From positions 1 through 9,156 of the forward strand of contig JAJTBK010000443.1 of NCBI GenBank assembly GCA_021286965.1: DNA of 9,156 nucleotides. The letters are read 5' to 3'. This stretch comes from Comamonadaceae bacterium (GTDB lineage Bacteria; Pseudomonadota; Gammaproteobacteria; Burkholderiales; Burkholderiaceae_C). A program made the translations under genes and the position numbers. The notes below the pieces were generated by a model, which was not told the origin of the DNA, did not search any database, and saw nothing but the letters and a program-made list of their open reading frames with translations. This document shows positions 7,273 through 9,156 of the stretch, one piece after another (the stretch's first letter is position 1; each line of letters opens with the position of its first letter).

Positions 7273-9156
7273 TCAGTCGGCATTGCTGGGCGGCTGCGCC
7301 CAGCAAAAGCGGTTTTTGCCGCCATGTTTGGCGCAGTACATGGCGCCGTCGGCCTGGGCCAGCAGCTGCGCCTGATCGTCGCCATGCGCCGGGTACAGGG
7401 CGGCGCCGACGCTGGCCGAGATGCACACCTGGGCGGCATCGAGCGTGAACGGCTGGGCCAGCGCTTGCAGGATCTTTTCGCCCACCAGCTGGCCGTCCCG
7501 GCTCTGGGCGATGTGGGCGAGCACGATGCCGAATTCATCGCCGCCAAAGCGTGCCACGGTGTCTTCGCCGCGCACGCAGTCCTGCATCCGCCGCGCCGCC
7601 TGCCACAGCAGCTGGTCGCCGGCGGCGTGGCCGTGGGCATCGTTGATGCCCTTGAATCCGTCCAGATCGACGTACAGCACGCAGCAGCTCCGGCCCTGGC
7701 GCTGGGCCGATGCCAGCACCTGCTGCAGGCGGTCGTGGAACAGCAGGCGGTTGGGCAGGCCGGTCAGCGCGTCGTGGCGCGCATCGTGCGCCAGGCGGGC
7801 CTCCAGGTGCTTGCGCGCGCTGATGTCCTGCACCATGGCGAGCAGGAAATGCGCGCGCCCGCTGCTGCGGCGCACCACGCTCAGGGCCTCGTGCACCCAC
7901 AGCAGGGTGCCGTCCTGGCATTGGTAGATTTTCTCGCTCTCCGGCAGGGCCATTTCGTGCGGCTCGTCCAGTTCGGCCCAGGGCGGCCAGGGCGGCTGCG
8001 GGGTTTGCGCCCACAGCGCCGGCAGGCGCAGCTGCTGCAGCTGCGCCTGGCTGTAGCCCAGCAGCTGGCACAGTTTGGCGTTGGCGCGCAGGATGCGCCC
8101 GTCCAGGGCGATGTGGGCAATGCCCAGGGCGGCCTGGCGGAAGGTGGCACGGAACAGGGCCTCGCTCGCGCGCAGTGCCTGCGCCACGCGGCGCTGGCGT
8201 GCCAGCGTCCACACCAGCAGGCCAGCCAGGCTCCAGAGCGTGCCGCCGGCAAGCAACGCCCAGGCGAGGTAGTTGCTGCGCCGCTGCTCGGTGGCGGCGA
8301 GCTCGGCCGCCAAGCCCGTGCCTACCGAGAGTATCAGCGGGTAGTCGGCCATGGTGCGGTAGCTCACCAGGCGCACCACGCCATCGCTGTCTGCACCGTC
8401 GTCCACCAGGCTGCCTTCGGGCACGGCCAGCGGTGGCTGCAGCCAAGGCGCTGCACCCAGATCGGCCGCCTGGCCGTCGCTGCTGCGCGCGCGCAGCAGG
8501 CCATCGAGGCCGCTGACTTCAAGCCGCCCTTGCGCGCCCAGCTGCGCCTGGCGGTCAAAGCGGGTGAAGACCTCGGGTGCGACCGCCAGCACCACGACGC
8601 CGGCAAAGCGGCCGTTGGGCTGCACCATGCGCAGCGACATCGGCAGCAGGGTGATGCCCGAGACGCGCCCGAGCACCGGGGGATTGATGAACAGCCGGTC
8701 GTCCTGGGCCTGTTGCTGGGCGCGAAAGAACGGCCGGTCGGCGTAGTTCACGCTGTGGCCGGGGTGGCTGCTGCAGACCACGTCGCCGTTGGCATTGACG
8801 ACGCTGATGATGCTGAACACCTCCTCGCGGATGACGCGCTCGTGCACCCACTGCTGCAGCGGCGGGCAGCGGCCCTGGCGCTGGTATTGCTCGCGCACCA
8901 GGGCGGCAATTTGCTCGGCCGCCTTGAGGGTGCGAAACACCTGCTGCTCAAAGGCGATGGCGAGGTTGGCGTTCGCCTGCAGGCCCGCGCCGATCGCCTG
9001 CTCGTGCTCGAAGCGAATGCGCTGCCAGGTCGCCAGGGCGATGCCTGCGCTCGCCAGGGCACAGGCCAGCAGCACGGGCAGGCCCAGAGGAAGGCCGATC
9101 CAGGGCCGCCATCGGGAGCGGCGGCGGGCACGGCTGCGCGTTTGTAGACTCGGCAT
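7273..9156 (-). CDS. Membrane-bound diguanylate cyclase: dCACHE-like sensor, PAS and GGDEF
   Basis: Synthesises cyclic di-GMP from two GTP on the cytoplasmic side in response to a periplasmic and/or PAS-sensed signal. The 627 residues have this order: Arg-rich start (1-18), TM1 (about 19-44), extracytoplasmic dCACHE-like region (about 50-290, with FSIISVVNANGDVVCSS and NYADRPFF at 137-144), TM2 (about 296-319), PAS plus PAC (about 330-450, ending MVQDISARKHLE), then GGDEF (about 455-620). The catalytic motif RFGGDEF is at 536-542 (GGDEF codons 7531-7545). The metal Asp D497 and the guanine-contacting N505 and D514, by PleD equivalence, are present. The RxxD inhibitory site is R529-GE-D532, five residues before GGDEF. 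No EAL domain is present. The ATG is the last codon of the window; an Arg-rich leader before TM1 supports it, but a start further upstream cannot be excluded. Convergent with the efflux operon, its TGA abuts the OMF TAG. The sensed ligand is unknown. Confidence 0.93.
   Translation of the reverse strand: MPSLQTRSRARRRSRWRPWIGLPLGLPVLLACALASAGIALATWQRIRFEHEQAIGAGLQANANLAIAFEQQVFRTLKAAEQIAALVREQYQRQGRCPPLQQWVHERVIREEVFSIISVVNANGDVVCSSHPGHSVNYADRPFFRAQQQAQDDRLFINPPVLGRVSGITLLPMSLRMVQPNGRFAGVVVLAVAPEVFTRFDRQAQLGAQGRLEVSGLDGLLRARSSDGQAADLGAAPWLQPPLAVPEGSLVDDGADSDGVVRLVSYRTMADYPLILSVGTGLAAELAATEQRRSNYLAWALLAGGTLWSLAGLLVWTLARQRRVAQALRASEALFRATFRQAALGIAHIALDGRILRANAKLCQLLGYSQAQLQQLRLPALWAQTPQPPWPPWAELDEPHEMALPESEKIYQCQDGTLLWVHEALSVVRRSSGRAHFLLAMVQDISARKHLEARLAHDARHDALTGLPNRLLFHDRLQQVLASAQRQGRSCCVLYVDLDGFKGINDAHGHAAGDQLLWQAARRMQDCVRGEDTVARFGGDEFGIVLAHIAQSRDGQLVGEKILQALAQPFTLDAAQVCISASVGAALYPAHGDDQAQLLAQADGAMYCAKHGGKNRFCWAQPPSNAD
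7283..7306 (+). terminator. Perfect 10-bp stem-loop just past the efflux operon, possible terminator or mRNA 3'-end structure
   Basis: TTGCTGGGCG, loop GCTG, CGCCCAGCAA: ten perfect base pairs with a four-base loop, starting 10 bases after the OMF stop codon. No T run follows immediately; on the + strand the next bases are AAGCGG and then five T at 7313-7317. It is therefore not a textbook U-tail terminator, but its position and stability fit the end of the operon transcript. It lies within the codons for residues F617-N625 of the convergent cyclase, after that protein's conserved GKNR motif. Confidence 0.4.

Noticed and set aside
7324..9147. 607-codon open frame on the + strand opposite the diguanylate cyclase
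   Set aside because: It mirrors almost the whole cyclase gene, has a His/Ala/Gln/Arg-biased composition with no recognisable motif, and is explained by high GC3 removing antisense stop codons.
1..9156. tRNA, rRNA, CRISPR arrays, insertion sequences, riboswitches or promoters
   Set aside because: I saw no tandem spaced repeats, transposase motifs, or non-coding stretch long enough for an RNA gene; the window is coding almost end to end and the promoters of both units lie outside it.

Overview
The window is a dense, G+C-rich (roughly 70%) bacterial segment with essentially no intergenic DNA. It carries three co-directional genes on the + strand and one convergent gene on the - strand. The protein sequences and the strong GC3 bias suggest a betaproteobacterium. 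A hairpin-bearing AT-rich sequence at 5791-5865 resembles a short dispersed repeat I recall from intergenic spacers of Comamonadaceae (Acidovorax, Comamonas, Delftia, Alicycliphilus and relatives). I therefore favour that family, but I could not search a database.

Region 1 (1-7272, + strand) is the downstream part of a tripartite RND multidrug efflux operon of the MdtABC/MuxABC-OpmB type. It contains the 3' part of mdtB (N-terminus outside the window), a complete mdtC, and a complete NodT-family outer-membrane lipoprotein gene. The genes are translationally coupled: mdtB/mdtC overlap as ATGA (4 nt) and mdtC/OMF overlap as TGATG (1 nt). MdtB and MdtC are paralogous subunits that, in Escherichia coli, assemble as a mixed trimer. 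Both copies keep the whole proton-relay set (Asp-Asp in TM4, Lys in TM10, Arg and Thr in TM11). The periplasmic adaptor gene (mdtA) is expected just upstream of the window. Adaptor, MdtBC pump and OMF would form one envelope-spanning, proton-driven exporter.

Region 2 (7273-9156, - strand) is a complete-looking membrane diguanylate cyclase: TM, periplasmic dCACHE-like sensor, TM, PAS, GGDEF. Its catalytic GGDEF motif and RxxD inhibitory site are intact. Its ATG is the last three bases of the window, so its promoter is not visible. Its stop codon directly abuts the OMF stop codon with zero spacer bases.

The window is largely an ordinary efflux locus next to an ordinary signalling gene; I see no unknown multi-gene system. 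The two most interesting signals are small. First, the repeat-like hairpin sits inside the first codons of the OMF gene and appears to supply the n-region of its lipoprotein signal peptide. Second, a perfect 10-bp stem-loop lies 10 bases past the OMF stop, inside the last codons of the convergent cyclase gene, where it may end the efflux mRNA.
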